A stretch of 64,000 bases of DNA from Buchnera aphidicola (Hyalopterus amygdali) (GCF_964059015.1 NZ_OZ060383.1:1-64000), one strand, 5' to 3'. Shown: positions 15,082 through 27,300, counted from the first letter of the stretch. Notes: a model not told the origin generated them from the sequence alone. Translations and numbers: made by a program.

Positions 15082-16686
15082 ATGGAACTGCAACGTAATT
15101 TTTTTATTTTTATTTTTTTATTCCTGTCTTTTTTATTATGGCAAGCATGGCAAGACCGATTACCAACAAAAAATAAAACAGATAATACTACTACTTCAAT
15201 TTTTCATGTTAATCAGACAAAAGAAGACAAAAGTTTAATCACCATTGAAAGTGATGTACTTCGTTTAGTTGTCAATATGTATGGTGGGGATATAGAAGAG
15301 GCAATTTTACTTAATTATAAAGATAAATTAAATTCCTCTGAAAATTTAAAATTACTAGAAACACGCTCTGATTTTGTTTATCAAGCACAAAGTGGATTAA
15401 TTGGAAAAGATGGTCCAGATAATTCAACAAATAATAGTAGACCATTATATTTTTCAAAAAAAAATTTTTTTAAATTGAGTAATAATAAAAATGAATTACG
15501 TGTTCCAATTACCTTTGTTGGAAAAAATGGTGTAATTTACAAAAAAATTTTTATTATCAAGTCAGGAAAATATGATATAGAAATAGAACATAATATTTAC
15601 AATACAAGTAATAAAAATATAGAACTAAATATTTTTGGACAATTAAAACAAACAATTAAATTGCCTCAGGATCGTGATATTTATAGTGGTAATTTTGCTC
15701 TTCAAACTTTTCGGGGTGCTGCATATTCTAGTATGGACGAAAAATACGAAAAGTATAAATTTGATGATATTTCTAGTAATAAAAATTTAAATATTATTAC
15801 TCAAAATGGTTGGATTGCTATGCTACAGCAGTACTTTGTCGTTGCTTGGATACCTGAAGTGAATTCTAGTTCTAATTTAATTTATACATCTTATGTAAAT
15901 AATGATGCTGCCGTAATTGGATATAAATCTTCTTTAATTAATATTCCTTTAAAATCTAGATATGTTATTAAATCTAAATTATGGATAGGTCCTGAAAAGC
16001 AGCAAGAGATGGCAATAGTAGCACCAAATTTAGATTTAACAGTAGATTACGGTTGGCTTTGGTTCTTATCCCAGCCATTGTTTAAATTGTTAAGTATTAT
16101 ACATAATTTTGTAGGAAACTGGGGATTTTCTATTGTTCTCATTACTTTTCTGATGAAAGCAATTACATATCCATTAACGAAAGCACAATATGTTTCTATG
16201 GCAAAAATGAGAAAGTTACAACCAAAAATTCATGAATTAAAGAAAAATTTTGGTTATGATAAAGCAAAAATGAGTCAAGAAATGATGGCTTTATATAAAA
16301 AAGAAAAAATAAATCCATTAGGAGGTTGTTTACCCATTTTTATTCAAATGCCTATTTTTTTGTCTCTTTATTATATGCTCATTGGATCTGTTGAATTACG
16401 TCATGCTCCTTTTTTTCTTTGGATTAAAGATTTATCTGATCAAGATCCTTATTATGTTTTACCAGTAATTATGGGTTTAACTATGTTTTTTATCCAAAAA
16501 ACATCACCTAACCACATTTCAGATCCTCTTCAAAAGAAAATAATGAATTTTATGCCTATTATTTTTACAGCATTTTTTTTATGGTTTCCTTCTGGATTAG
16601 TACTATATTATATTGTTAGTAATTTAGTTACTATAATACAACAAAAATATATTTTATCTAATTTTGAAAAGAAACAAAAAATGTAA
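15082..16686 (+). CDS. yidC: YidC membrane protein insertase
   Basis: YidC inserts and folds inner-membrane proteins, alone or with SecYEG; subunit c of the ATP synthase encoded in this window is a known substrate class. It has an N-terminal transmembrane anchor (residues 5-21), a large periplasmic domain, and a C-terminal core of several helices with the conserved segments GNWGFSIVLITFLMKAITYPLT and NPLGGCLPIFIQMPIF split by a basic loop. Two ATGs occur in tandem (15079 and 15082); the second aligns with the E. coli start (M-x-x-QRN). It has 534 aa against 548. Confidence 0.97.
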   Translation: MELQRNFFIFIFLFLSFLLWQAWQDRLPTKNKTDNTTTSIFHVNQTKEDKSLITIESDVLRLVVNMYGGDIEEAILLNYKDKLNSSENLKLLETRSDFVYQAQSGLIGKDGPDNSTNNSRPLYFSKKNFFKLSNNKNELRVPITFVGKNGVIYKKIFIIKSGKYDIEIEHNIYNTSNKNIELNIFGQLKQTIKLPQDRDIYSGNFALQTFRGAAYSSMDEKYEKYKFDDISSNKNLNIITQNGWIAMLQQYFVVAWIPEVNSSSNLIYTSYVNNDAAVIGYKSSLINIPLKSRYVIKSKLWIGPEKQQEMAIVAPNLDLTVDYGWLWFLSQPLFKLLSIIHNFVGNWGFSIVLITFLMKAITYPLTKAQYVSMAKMRKLQPKIHELKKNFGYDKAKMSQEMMALYKKEKINPLGGCLPIFIQMPIFLSLYYMLIGSVELRHAPFFLWIKDLSDQDPYYVLPVIMGLTMFFIQKTSPNHISDPLQKKIMNFMPIIFTAFFLWFPSGLVLYYIVSNLVTIIQQKYILSNFEKKQKM

Positions 16687-16723
16687 AAATTATCTATTGA
16701 TTTAAAAATTAAGAAAATATTTT

Positions 16724-18094
16724 ATGATTTTAAATGAAACTATTATCGCTCAAATTACTCATCCGGGAAAAAGTGCCGTTGGAATATTGAGAATTTCAGG
16801 AAGCCAGGCTAGTCAAGTGGCGATTAAAGTATTAGGCAAAATTCCTATTCCAAGATTTGCAACCTACTCAAAATTTTTAGACAAATATAATAAAGTTTTA
16901 GATGAAGGTATATCTTTATGGTTTCCATCACCTTGTTCTTTTACAGGAGAAGATATATTAGAACTACAGGGTCATGGCAGTCCTTTAACAATAGATTTAC
17001 TTATCAAAAGAATTTTATCTATAAAGAATATTTCAATAAGAATAGCCCAACCGGGTGAATTTTGTCAACGTGCGTTTTTAAATGGAAAAATAGATTTAAT
17101 TCAAGCAGAAGCAATAGATGACTTAATTAATGCAGAAACAAAATCTGTTGCACGTGCTTCTCTAAACTCTTTAAATGGATATTTTTCAATTTATATTCGT
17201 GAATTATTAGAAAAATTAATTGAAATTCGTGTGAATATAGAGTCGCATATTGATTTTTCAGAAGAAGATATCGATTTTGATTCTAATGAATTGATTATTT
17301 TGAATTTAAATAAGTTACATAATAAATTTTTAAAGATAAAAAATATAGTTTTAGAAGGTAGTATAATACGAGAAGCAAAAAAAATAGCCATAGTTGGTCC
17401 ACCAAATGCTGGAAAATCTAGTTTATTAAATACTTTATCACTTCGTGAAAGAGCAATAGTGACAAAGTTTCCTGGTACAACAAGAGATATTATTTTCGAT
17501 AATATTAATATTTTTGGAGTTTTATACGAAATTTCTGATACTGCAGGTTTACGTGATACACACGATGAAATTGAAAAAATTGGAATTCAACGAACCTGGA
17601 AAACTATTAAGGAAGCTGATCACATTCTTTATGTTATGGATAAAACAACAGGTTTAAAAAAACAAAAAGAAATAGCTACTTTATTTTTAAAAGAAATTTC
17701 TGATTTTGATACAAAAAATGTAACCTTTATTTTAAATAAAAATGATTTATTAAAAGATGCTTATGGAATAAAAAAAATAGAAGATTTTGTTTTTATTAGT
17801 ATTTCTGCACTTACAGGTCATGGAATAGATACTTTAAAAAAATATCTCGCTAATATAGAAAGAAAAAAAATTCAAACAGGTAGTTTTATTGCTAGAAGAC
17901 GTCATATACATCAAATTGATTTGTCATATTCCGAATTTGTAAAAGCTAAAGAGAATTGGTTAAAATATCAAAATATTGAACTTTTGGCCGAATCATTGAA
18001 TATAATTAGTCAATTATTAGGAGAAATAACAGGAAAGTTTACTTCTAATGCTTTGTTAAAACGTATTTTTTCTACTTTTTGTATAGGTAAATAA
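16724..18094 (+). CDS. mnmE: MnmE (TrmE), tRNA-modifying GTPase
   Basis: This G protein partner of MnmG is needed for cmnm5 modification of wobble U34. It has an N-terminal folate-binding domain ([30 protein letters not shown]). A central helical domain carries the inserted G domain with G1 [10 protein letters not shown]3 DTAGLRD and G4 NKND. The C-terminus ends in the invariant CIGK, whose cysteine is a family hallmark. Its 456 aa compare with 454 in E. coli. It closes the rpmH-rnpA-yidD-yidC-mnmE cluster and faces tRNA-Phe. Confidence 0.98.
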   Translation: MILNETIIAQITHPGKSAVGILRISGSQASQVAIKVLGKIPIPRFATYSKFLDKYNKVLDEGISLWFPSPCSFTGEDILELQGHGSPLTIDLLIKRILSIKNISIRIAQPGEFCQRAFLNGKIDLIQAEAIDDLINAETKSVARASLNSLNGYFSIYIRELLEKLIEIRVNIESHIDFSEEDIDFDSNELIILNLNKLHNKFLKIKNIVLEGSIIREAKKIAIVGPPNAGKSSLLNTLSLRERAIVTKFPGTTRDIIFDNINIFGVLYEISDTAGLRDTHDEIEKIGIQRTWKTIKEADHILYVMDKTTGLKKQKEIATLFLKEISDFDTKNVTFILNKNDLLKDAYGIKKIEDFVFISISALTGHGIDTLKKYLANIERKKIQTGSFIARRRHIHQIDLSYSEFVKAKENWLKYQNIELLAESLNIISQLLGEITGKFTSNALLKRIFSTFCIGK

Positions 18095-18102
18095 AAATTT
18101 AT

Positions 18103-18175
18103 TGCCCGGAGGCGGAATTGAACCACCGACACGGGGATTTTCAGTCCCCTGCTCTACCGACTGAGCTATCCGGGC
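18103..18175 (-). tRNA. pheT: tRNA-Phe (GAA)
   Basis: This 73-base cloverleaf has a perfect 7-bp acceptor stem (GCCCGGA with TCCGGGC), D-arm GCTC/GAGC and anticodon stem GGGGA/TCCCC. The anticodon GAA is at 18140-18142 (minus strand), and the T-loop reads TTCAATT. The discriminator is A and the CCA end is not encoded. It stands alone between mnmE and the divergent groS. The symbol is by analogy only. Confidence 0.97.
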
Positions 18176-18295
18176 AATTTTCTACATTAAATCATCAAAG
18201 ATGAAACTTTGTCAATCTTTTTTTGTAAGAATACTTTTAGTTCAAGTAATTTATTTTTTTAATTTTTGATTAAAAATAAAAAAAAAATTTTTACC

Positions 18296-18324
18296 CTTGA
18301 AAGTTTTAATAAACATCCCTATAT
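18296..18324 (+). promoter_or_regulatory. Sigma-32 heat-shock promoter of groS-groL
   Basis: CTTGAAA (18296-18302) is an exact match to the sigma-32 -35 element. After a 14-base spacer comes CCCTATAT (18317-18324), close to the -10 consensus CCCCATNT. It lies about 80 bases before the groS ATG. The cognate factor RpoH is encoded at 24368-25225. This is the best-defined promoter I see in the window. Confidence 0.85.
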
Positions 18325-18402
18325 TTAAATATATAGAAAAAATATTCAATTTTAAAAAAATATAATATCATTAAGCAGGATTATTCTTAGGAGTATTGTT
18401 AT

Positions 18403-18693
18403 ATGAAAATTCGTCCATTGCATGATCGTGTGCTTGTAAAGCGTCAAGAAGCAGAATTAAAATCAGCAGGTGGAATTGTTCTTACAGGTTCTGCTGCGGG
18501 AAAATCTACTCGTGGAACAGTCACGGCAGTTGGTAATGGCCGCGTGCTAGATAATGGTGAAATTAAACCATTAGATGTTAAAGTTGGTGATGTAGTAATC
18601 TTTAATGAAGGTTATGGTGCAAAAACAGAAAAAATTGATAATGAAGAACTATTAATTTTAACTGAAAGTGACATTTTAGCAGTTGTTGAATAG
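18403..18693 (+). CDS. groS: Co-chaperonin GroES
   Basis: GroES is the heptameric lid of the GroEL chamber. It has 96 aa against 97 in E. coli. The N-terminus [14 protein letters not shown], the mobile loop region around [18 protein letters not shown] (residues 21-38) and the roof loop are intact. It sits behind a sigma-32 promoter and a TAGGAG ribosome site, and groL follows 69 bases later. Confidence 0.98.
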   Translation: MKIRPLHDRVLVKRQEAELKSAGGIVLTGSAAGKSTRGTVTAVGNGRVLDNGEIKPLDVKVGDVVIFNEGYGAKTEKIDNEELLILTESDILAVVE

Positions 18694-18750
18694 TAAACTA
18701 AATTAGTAAAATAAAATACATTGCTATATCAATAAAAACAATATATTTAA

Positions 18751-20409
<1,659 letters not shown>

Positions 20410-20447
20410 GATTTTTAGTTAATAATTTTTTTAATTAATTTAAAGAT

Positions 20448-20480
20448 ATCCTTCCTCAGATGTATTTTCTGGGGAAAGAT
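20448..20480 (+). terminator. Rho-independent terminator of groS-groL
   Basis: The arms 20448-20460 and 20468-20480 pair over 13 positions, with one G-U and one C-A mismatch, around a seven-base loop. The hairpin runs straight into TTTTTAATTTT. It lies about 40 bases after the groL stop. This is the most canonical terminator in the window. Confidence 0.75.
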
Positions 20481-20626
20481 TTTTAATTTTATTAAAAAAT
20501 ATATTATTTATTTTTTCATATTAAATAAATCTTTTAATTGTTAATAAAATTTTTTTAAAAAAATAAACAATTTATTTTTTAATATATTTAAATTTTTATA
20601 AATGTATTTAAAATATGGAGTTTATT

Positions 20627-21193
20627 GTGAAATTATATAATAGTAATAATTTTCGTTCAGGTCATAAAATTATTTTTGAAAAAGAACCTTATTTAATAGA
20701 ATCTAGTGAGTTTGTTAAACCTGGTAAAGGTCAAGCTTTTGTTCGTGTTAAATTAAGAAAATTATTAACAAAACAGCTAATAGAAAAAACATTTAAATCT
20801 ACACATTCTTTAGAAATAGCTGATATTTCAGAGTATACTTTTTCTTATTTATATAATGATAGTTATTTTTGGTATTTTATTAAAAACAACACCTTTGAAG
20901 AATTATCAGTAGATAAAAAAATTGTTGGTGTTAATAAAAAATGGTTATTGGAACAAGATACGTGTACAATTACTTTTTGGGATAATCAACCAATTTCTAT
21001 TACACCAAATATTTTTGTTGAATTAAAAGTTGTTGAGACAGAAACATCATCAAAAAGCGATACGATTAACTCTAGTAGTAAATTAGCTATATTAAGTACA
21101 GGAGCAATTCTCAAAGTACCGTTGTTTGTACAAGTTGGGTCTTTAATTAAAGTAGATACTAGATCTGGTGAGTATGTATCTAGAATTAAATAG
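20627..21193 (+). CDS. efp: Elongation factor P
   Basis: EF-P relieves ribosome stalling at polyproline stretches. It has three beta-barrel domains. The modifiable lysine is K34 in KPGKGQAF, which in E. coli is beta-lysylated by EpmA/EpmB. The C-terminal barrel carries [11 protein letters not shown] and [10 protein letters not shown]. An upstream ATG at 20615 is in frame, but ATGGAG there looks like the ribosome site of the GTG at 20627, which gives 188 aa exactly as in E. coli. The epm genes are not in this window. Confidence 0.96.
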   Translation: MKLYNSNNFRSGHKIIFEKEPYLIESSEFVKPGKGQAFVRVKLRKLLTKQLIEKTFKSTHSLEIADISEYTFSYLYNDSYFWYFIKNNTFEELSVDKKIVGVNKKWLLEQDTCTITFWDNQPISITPNIFVELKVVETETSSKSDTINSSSKLAILSTGAILKVPLFVQVGSLIKVDTRSGEYVSRIK

Positions 21194-21211
21194 TTTTTCT
21201 TTAAAAAGTAA

Positions 21212-21952
21212 TTAATATTCATTGCCTTTTACATATTTCCTATAACTATCCCATTCAAAAGTTAACCATAAGCTATTACCTAAACGCATTCTATCAATAA
21301 CTCTTTCTCCTAGTAAGTTTTTCATACCTTTATGATCTAAATTAGACAGCATACCAGTAGAACGTTTAGAAGATGATCTTCTATCTACTATTTGATTAAT
21401 GATAACTTTTTCATAACGTGATTCAGTTTGCATACCAATTTCATCAATCATTAATAAATCTACGCTACTGAGATTATGTAATAATTTTTCCTCAGTAATA
21501 TTACTAGTACCGCTAAATGTACCTTTCATATTAGACATTAAATCTGCAACGGTTACAATTAAAATGCTTTTTCCATGTAGAATTAAATAGTTACCTATAG
21601 CTGATGCTAAATGATTCTTTCCAGTTCCTGGTCTCCCTGAGAAAATAAAACTAGCGATATTTTCATGAAATTCTTCGGCATAACGTTTTGCTGCTTTAAG
21701 AACTTTTTGCTGTCCTTCATGCTCAATTTTATAGTTTTCAAACGAACAATTCATATACAATTCACGTATTCCTGATCTTCCTAGAACCCGCTGCATCTTC
21801 ATAGCTTTATTTTCGCGTAATATCGATTCAGAAGATAATCTTCCTTGTTCTTGATTCCAGGCTAATAAGTCTTGATCATTTTCAAATTTTGGTTGTATTT
21901 TATTAGGCATAAGTCGTTGAAGACGTTTAAAAAATTCAGTATAAAATGTCAT
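21212..21952 (-). CDS. dnaC: DnaC, replicative helicase loader
   Basis: DnaC is the AAA+ protein that loads DnaB helicase at origins and restarted forks. The Walker A region is FSGRPGTGKNHLA, Walker B is VDLLMIDEIG, and the block QIVDRRSSSKRSTGML with GERVIDRMRLG is nearly identical to E. coli. It has 246 aa against 245. The start codon overlaps the dnaT stop as TAATG, so translation is coupled. It converges on efp with an 18-base gap. Confidence 0.97.
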   Translation of the reverse strand: MTFYTEFFKRLQRLMPNKIQPKFENDQDLLAWNQEQGRLSSESILRENKAMKMQRVLGRSGIRELYMNCSFENYKIEHEGQQKVLKAAKRYAEEFHENIASFIFSGRPGTGKNHLASAIGNYLILHGKSILIVTVADLMSNMKGTFSGTSNITEEKLLHNLSSVDLLMIDEIGMQTESRYEKVIINQIVDRRSSSKRSTGMLSNLDHKGMKNLLGERVIDRMRLGNSLWLTFEWDSYRKYVKGNEY

Positions 21953-22449
21953 TATTTACCTCTAAATCCTTCGGGTATTTTTTGATCAGGTATCGGTATG
22001 TAAGTAATATCATTTTTTTGTTTAATTATATTTATAGAACGACTGCGTTCTAAACTTCTAGCCAGTTTTTGTTGCCATTGTATATGATGAAAAAAACAGC
22101 CTTCTGCTTCCCAGTAAGAAATAAAAGATGCAAGTTCGAACTGTGAAATTTCTTTGTCTAATGATATACCCCATAGTGCGGATTTTTTAATAAAATCTGC
22201 ATCTGGTTTCCAATTAGAATGCATTGAAAATTTTTTAATAATTTTTTTTTCTGTTTCTGTTATTTTATTTTGTAAATTATATTTTTCAATATCAAATAAT
22301 TTTTTTAAAAAATCAGGATTGATTACATAGAATAAAATTTTTTTATTTTTTGATATAGATATAATGTTATTTTTTTTTGATTTTATTATTTGCATAGGAT
22401 TTTGACAAAATGCGTTAAGAGTTATATTTTTAGAAAATAAAATTTTCAT
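21952..22449 (-). CDS. dnaT: DnaT, primosomal protein I
   Basis: DnaT acts with PriA and DnaC in primosome assembly at restarted forks. The identification rests on the C-terminal half: WKPDADFIKKSALWG, FELASFISYWEAEG and FHHIQWQQKLARSLERS closely follow E. coli DnaT, as does the PEGFRGK end. The N-terminal 75 residues are so diverged (lysine, asparagine, isoleucine) that they would not be recognised alone. It has 165 aa against 179 and is coupled to dnaC. Confidence 0.93.
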   Translation of the reverse strand: MKILFSKNITLNAFCQNPMQIIKSKKNNIISISKNKKILFYVINPDFLKKLFDIEKYNLQNKITETEKKIIKKFSMHSNWKPDADFIKKSALWGISLDKEISQFELASFISYWEAEGCFFHHIQWQQKLARSLERSRSINIIKQKNDITYIPIPDQKIPEGFRGK

Positions 22450-22483
22450 AAATTTTTAATTATCCTATAATAATTTATTTTTT

Positions 22484-23055
22484 TTATAGATAGACAATAT
22501 AAAGATAACACGCTATTTTAGATGTGGTTTTTTTTTTATGTAAGATCCAATTTTTCGGTGCAGAAAAAATATTTTCTTTTTTCATTTCTATATAAATTAA
22601 TGATTTATTTTTTATAAATTTATTTTTTTCTAATAGAAAAATTGTTTGATCAACTAATTTTTGATTATATGGTGGATCAATAAATATTATATCATATGGT
22701 TTTTTTTTTTTTTGAGCCAATCAATAGTATTAGTATGTATTAATTCTAAATTTGATATATTTAAATTTTTAATATTTTTTTTTAAGGAAAATATTGTTTT
22801 TTTTTCTAATTCTAATAAAGTTACAAATTTTGCATATCTAGATATAGCTTCTATTCCTAGTGCACCGCTACCTGAAAAACAATCTAAACAACGAGAATTT
22901 ACAATATATTTAGATAACCAATTGAACAATGTTTCTCTTATTCGATTAGTTGTTGGTCGTATATTAGGATTATTTTTAATTAATATTTTTTTTCCCTTAA
23001 ATTTTCCAGAAATAATATAAATTTTCCCATTTTTTTTAAAAAAATAATTATACAT
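22484..23055 (-). pseudogene. rsmD: rsmD, 16S rRNA m2G966 methyltransferase, frameshifted at a run of 14 A
   Basis: RsmD methylates G966 of 16S rRNA. The coding sequence is split. The first frame (from 23055) carries the N-terminus, RPTTNRIRETLFNWLSKY and the SAM-binding CLDCFSGSGALGIEA, then stops at 22687-22689. The second frame (to 22484) carries the catalytic DPPY (IIFIDPPYN) and the C-terminus. They overlap at T14 on the plus strand (22700-22713), which is A14 in the gene. One extra A would join them into about 190 aa, against 198 in E. coli. Apart from this indel the sequence looks conserved, so the gene may be rescued by transcriptional slippage rather than dead. Confidence 0.9.
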
Positions 23056-23180
23056 TTTATTAGATTTTTTATGTTATTAATATAATTTATTTTATTATTA
23101 AATAAAGTTTAAATAAATATTTTTATTTCTTAATTTTAAAATAAAACAATTATTGTTTATTTAAATATAGGAGTATTAAA

Positions 23181-24236
23181 GTGAGTAGTAATAAAAAAAA
23201 TGGTTTTTTTTCTTGGATTAATTCTAAAATACACATGGAAAGTAAAAAAGACAAAAATGAAGATAAATTAATAACAAATGAAACAAGTAATGTTAAAAAT
23301 TACAAAAATGTATTTAATAAAAAAGCAACTTTTCTTTTTAAATTAAAGAAAGGATTAAATAAAACTAAAAAATTTTTTGGTGATGGCATTAATAATATTT
23401 TTTCATCAAAAAAAATAGATGATACTCTTTTCGAAGAATTAGAAGAAACTATGATTTTATCTGATATTGGAATTAATACTACAGATAAAATTATTAAAAA
23501 ATTAATTAATGATACAAGTCGCAAAGAACTAAAAAATACTGAAAAAGTATATTCTATTTTAAAAGATAGAATGCACTCTATTTTAAAAAAAGTAGAAATT
23601 CCTCTAGAAATATCTCATCAAGTCCCTTTTGTTATTTTAATAATAGGAATTAATGGTACAGGAAAAACTACAACAGTGTCTAAATTGGCGAAAAAATATA
23701 AATTAGAAGGAAAATCTGTTATGCTGGCAGCAGCAGACACGTTTCGGGCAGCTGGCATAGAGCAACTACAAAAATTAGGAAAGTTAATCAATACTCCTGT
23801 TATATCTCAATCTTTTGGTGCAGATCCCGCTGCAGTAGCATTTGATGCCGTAAAATCTGCTATTTCAAAAAAAATAGATGTTTTAATTATTGATACTGCT
23901 GGAAGATTACATAATAAATTGCATTTATTAGGAGAATTAAAAAAAATAATTAGAGTTATAAAAAAAATAAATTTGTCTTATCCCCACGAAATTATATTAG
24001 TTCTTGATGCTTGTAATGGGCAAAATATAGTTAAACAGACAGAAACATTTCACCAAGAAATAGGAATTACAGGATTGATTATTACTAAATTAGATGGAAC
24101 GGCAAAAGGTGGAGTTATTTTTTCATTAGCTGATCAATTTTTAATTCCTATTCGTTACATTGGTATCGGTGAAAAAACAGATGATTTAGTTGTGTTTAAT
24201 AGTAAAGATTTTATTCATTCTATCTTTCAAAGATAA
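23181..24236 (+). CDS. ftsY: FtsY, signal recognition particle receptor
   Basis: FtsY is the SRP receptor GTPase that docks ribosomes making membrane proteins. The NG domain is complete, with GINGTGKTTTVSKLAKK (G1), DTFRAAGIEQL, DTAGRLHNK (G3) and TKLDGTAKGG. At 351 aa it is far shorter than E. coli FtsY (497) because the long acidic A domain is reduced to a lysine-rich N-terminal tail of about 60 residues. The start is GTG at 23181 with TAGGAG upstream. The E. coli order rsmD/ftsY/rpoH is kept with ftsE/ftsX missing. Confidence 0.97.
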   Translation: MSSNKKNGFFSWINSKIHMESKKDKNEDKLITNETSNVKNYKNVFNKKATFLFKLKKGLNKTKKFFGDGINNIFSSKKIDDTLFEELEETMILSDIGINTTDKIIKKLINDTSRKELKNTEKVYSILKDRMHSILKKVEIPLEISHQVPFVILIIGINGTGKTTTVSKLAKKYKLEGKSVMLAAADTFRAAGIEQLQKLGKLINTPVISQSFGADPAAVAFDAVKSAISKKIDVLIIDTAGRLHNKLHLLGELKKIIRVIKKINLSYPHEIILVLDACNGQNIVKQTETFHQEIGITGLIITKLDGTAKGGVIFSLADQFLIPIRYIGIGEKTDDLVVFNSKDFIHSIFQR

Positions 24237-24367
24237 TTTATTAAGCAATATTTTTCTACGAATAGTATTTTTATAAAATTTTGATTTTAATTTTTAATTA
24301 CAGTATGATAAAACAGTCCCACATATTTATACATATTAAATATATTTTTTAATGCGCGGGAATTACA

Positions 24368-25225
24368 ATGATTAGTAAAGTACAGATGTTGTCTGTAACA
24401 GCACTAGGTAATTTAGATGCTTATATTAGAATAGCTAATTTATGGCCCATGTTATCTATTAAAGAAGAAAATTCATTAGCTAAACGTTTGCGTTATCACG
24501 GTGATTTAGATGCTGCGAAAACTTTAATTCTTTCTCATCTTCGTTTTGTTATTCATATTTCTCGCCATTATTCAGGATACGGTTTACTTCAAGCTGACTT
24601 AATACAAGAAGGTAATATTGGTTTAATGAAAGCAGTGCGAAGATTTAATCCAGAGATAGGAGTGCGTCTTGTTTCTTTTGCTGTTCATTGGATTAAATCA
24701 GAAATACATGAATATGTATTACGTAATTGGAGAATTGTTAAAGTAGCTACTACTAAGTCTCAAAGAAAATTATTTTTTAATTTAAGAAAAAGCAAAAAAA
24801 GATTAGGTTGGTTTAATGAAGAAGAAATTGAAATAGTAGCTCGGGAATTAGGTGTAAGCAATGAAGATGTAAGAGAAATGGAATCCAGAATGTCAGCTCA
24901 AGATATTACTTTTAATGCATTTCCAGAAGAGGATGTAAAAGATGGGAAAATAAATAATAATATGCTTTATTTACAAGATAAAACTTCTAATTTTGCTAAT
25001 GGACTTGAACAAGATAACTGGGATAAACATGCTACCGATAAATTAAGTAGTGCTTTATTAAAATTAGATGAACGCAGTCGAAATATTATTCGCGCACGTT
25101 GGTTAGATAATAAAAAAAAGAGTACTTTACAAAAAATAGCAAATGATTATGGTATTTCTGCTGAACGTGTTCGGCAATTAGAACAAAATGCTATGAAAAA
25201 ATTAAAAATAGCTATAGAAAATTAG
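24368..25225 (+). CDS. rpoH: RNA polymerase heat-shock sigma factor RpoH (sigma-32)
   Basis: RpoH directs RNA polymerase to heat-shock promoters such as the one at 18296-18324. Region 2 ([40 protein letters not shown]), the RpoH box ([10 protein letters not shown]) and the region 4 helix-turn-helix ([20 protein letters not shown]) are intact. It has 285 aa against 284. Together with rpoD it probably makes up the whole sigma repertoire of this organism, as reported for Buchnera. Confidence 0.98.
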   Translation: MISKVQMLSVTALGNLDAYIRIANLWPMLSIKEENSLAKRLRYHGDLDAAKTLILSHLRFVIHISRHYSGYGLLQADLIQEGNIGLMKAVRRFNPEIGVRLVSFAVHWIKSEIHEYVLRNWRIVKVATTKSQRKLFFNLRKSKKRLGWFNEEEIEIVARELGVSNEDVREMESRMSAQDITFNAFPEEDVKDGKINNNMLYLQDKTSNFANGLEQDNWDKHATDKLSSALLKLDERSRNIIRARWLDNKKKSTLQKIANDYGISAERVRQLEQNAMKKLKIAIEN

Positions 25226-25301
25226 TTTTTTTATTTAATCAATTTAATAAAATAAAACTAAAAATTTATTAATTTTTTTAACGTTCAACGAATATTTATA
25301 T

Positions 25302-25345
25302 AGAGTATGAGATTAAATTTTTTTTTAACTGAGAACTCATACTCT
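25302..25345. terminator. Bidirectional terminator between rpoH and glmS
   Basis: AGAGTATGAG (25302-25311) pairs perfectly with CTCATACTCT (25336-25345). The 24-base loop contains a further weak AT stem. TTTTTT follows on the plus strand, and AT-rich DNA follows on the minus. It sits between two convergent genes. Confidence 0.65.
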
Positions 25346-25389
25346 TTTTTAAAAAAATTGTATTTTTAATATAAATATCGATCAATTTT

Positions 25390-27216
25390 TTATTCTACTG
25401 TAACTGATTTTGCAAGATTTCTTGGTTGATCAATGTTTTTTCCCTTACGTAATCCGATATAATAAGCAAGTAATTGTAATGGAATTATATATAAAATAGG
25501 CGCTATTATTTCTTCTACATATGGAATTTTTATAACAGTCATATTTTCTTCTAAATCTATTTCTTGGTCTGAAAAAACATAAATTATACCACCTCTTGCA
25601 GATATTTCTTTAATATTTTTTTTTGTTTTTTCAAGCAATGAGTTTTTTGGTGCAGTAATAATAACTGGTATATTTTTATCAATTAGTGCTAGTGGACCGT
25701 GTTTGAGCTCTCCTGATGGATAAGCTTCAGCATGAATATAAGAAATTTCTTTTAATTTTAAAGCACCTTCCATAGCAATAGGGTATTGGTCTCCTCGACC
25801 AAGAAATAAAATGTTATTTTTATTACATAATTGATGCGATATAGTTTTAATTATATTGTTTTTTTTTAAAATTTCTTCAATTCTAAAAGGTAAAGTAGTT
25901 AATATATTAGCTATTTTTTTTTCAATGTTACTTTTTTTTTGTTTTAATTTTGTTATTTTTGCTACTAACATTAATAAAACAGTTAATTGTGTGGTAAAAG
26001 ATTTTGTAGATGCTACACCTATTTCTATCCCTGCTTTAGTGAGTAAATAAAAATCAGATTCTTGAACTAAAGAAGAACCTTTCATATTACATATTGTTAA
26101 ATTTCCTAAATATCCTAATTTTTTTGATATTCTCAGTGCCTCTAAGGTATCAGCTGTTTCACCAGATTGTGATAAAGTAATAAAAAAACTTTTTTTTCTA
26201 ACAGCTAATTTTCGTGAAGAAAATTCAGAAGCAACTTCAACGTCACACGGAATACTAGCAAGTGACTCAAACCAATGTTTAGATACCATTGCAGCGTGAT
26301 AGGAAGTTCCACATGCTACTATTTGAATATGCTCTATATTTAAAAATATTTTTTTTGCTCTATATCCTAATTCAGAAAAATTTATTTTATCTTTTTTTAT
26401 ACGATGATGCAAAGCATGACGAATAGAAGAAGGTTGTTCGTATATTTCTTTTTCCATATAATATTTATATTTACCTTTACCTATTGTTTTATATTTTACA
26501 TTTGATATTATTTCTTTTCTTTTTTTTATAAAACCATGTTTATTAAAAATTTTAATATTTTTGCTATGAATAATAGCAATATCTCCTTCTTTTAAATATA
26601 TTAATCTTTTTGTAATATTTAATAGCGCAATTTGATCAGAAGCTATAAAATTTTCTTTTTGACCTAATCCAATAACTAGCGGACTTCCAGAACGTACTGC
26701 TATTAATTTTGATGAATTATATGCATCCATAATAACCATGCTGTAACTACCATGTAGCCTATTTTTACTGTTTTGTATTACTTCTATAAGAGATTTTCCT
26801 GTTTTAGTTTGTTCCCAGTGTAATAAGTGAGCAATGACTTCAGTATCAGTATCGGAATGAAATATATAACCTTTTTTTTCTAAAAAACTACGTAGTTTTA
26901 GACTATTTTCAATAATACCGTTATGAACTATAACAATATTTGAAGAAATATGAGGATGTGCATTTTCTTCTGAAACTTTACCGTGAGTAGCCCATCTAGT
27001 ATGAGCAATACCAATTTTCCCAAATATTTTTTTTTGTTTTACTTTTTTTGAAAGTTCGTTTACTTTTCCTATACATCGGATTCGAATAATATTTTTTTTT
27101 TGATTTATTATAGCTAATCCTGAAGAATCGTATCCTCTGTATTCTAATCTTTTAATGCTTTCGAGAAGAAAATCAGTTATATTTCGTTCTGTTACTGCAG
27201 CAACAATACCACACAT
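25390..27216 (-). CDS. glmS: Glucosamine-6-phosphate synthase (glutamine-dependent)
   Basis: GlmS makes glucosamine-6-phosphate from fructose-6-phosphate and glutamine, the first step to UDP-GlcNAc. The N-terminal glutaminase domain begins MCGIVAAV with the nucleophilic Cys2, followed by [17 protein letters not shown]. Two SIS domains follow ([34 protein letters not shown]), then the C-terminal isomerase tail [11 protein letters not shown]. It has 608 aa against 609. It lies downstream of glmU with an 84-base gap, as in E. coli. Confidence 0.98.
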   Translation of the reverse strand: MCGIVAAVTERNITDFLLESIKRLEYRGYDSSGLAIINQKKNIIRIRCIGKVNELSKKVKQKKIFGKIGIAHTRWATHGKVSEENAHPHISSNIVIVHNGIIENSLKLRSFLEKKGYIFHSDTDTEVIAHLLHWEQTKTGKSLIEVIQNSKNRLHGSYSMVIMDAYNSSKLIAVRSGSPLVIGLGQKENFIASDQIALLNITKRLIYLKEGDIAIIHSKNIKIFNKHGFIKKRKEIISNVKYKTIGKGKYKYYMEKEIYEQPSSIRHALHHRIKKDKINFSELGYRAKKIFLNIEHIQIVACGTSYHAAMVSKHWFESLASIPCDVEVASEFSSRKLAVRKKSFFITLSQSGETADTLEALRISKKLGYLGNLTICNMKGSSLVQESDFYLLTKAGIEIGVASTKSFTTQLTVLLMLVAKITKLKQKKSNIEKKIANILTTLPFRIEEILKKNNIIKTISHQLCNKNNILFLGRGDQYPIAMEGALKLKEISYIHAEAYPSGELKHGPLALIDKNIPVIITAPKNSLLEKTKKNIKEISARGGIIYVFSDQEIDLEENMTVIKIPYVEEIIAPILYIIPLQLLAYYIGLRKGKNIDQPRNLAKSVTVE

Positions 27217-27300
27217 AGAAACGTACCTTTTTAATTTTATGAAATAGTTTTTAATAATATTTTTTGCATTAATCGTTTTATTTTATCGATTAATTTTTTA

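Noticed and set aside
22661..23020. 119-residue open frame opposite rsmD
   Set aside because: It is rich in F, I and N from the AT complement, and RsmD motifs are on the other strand.
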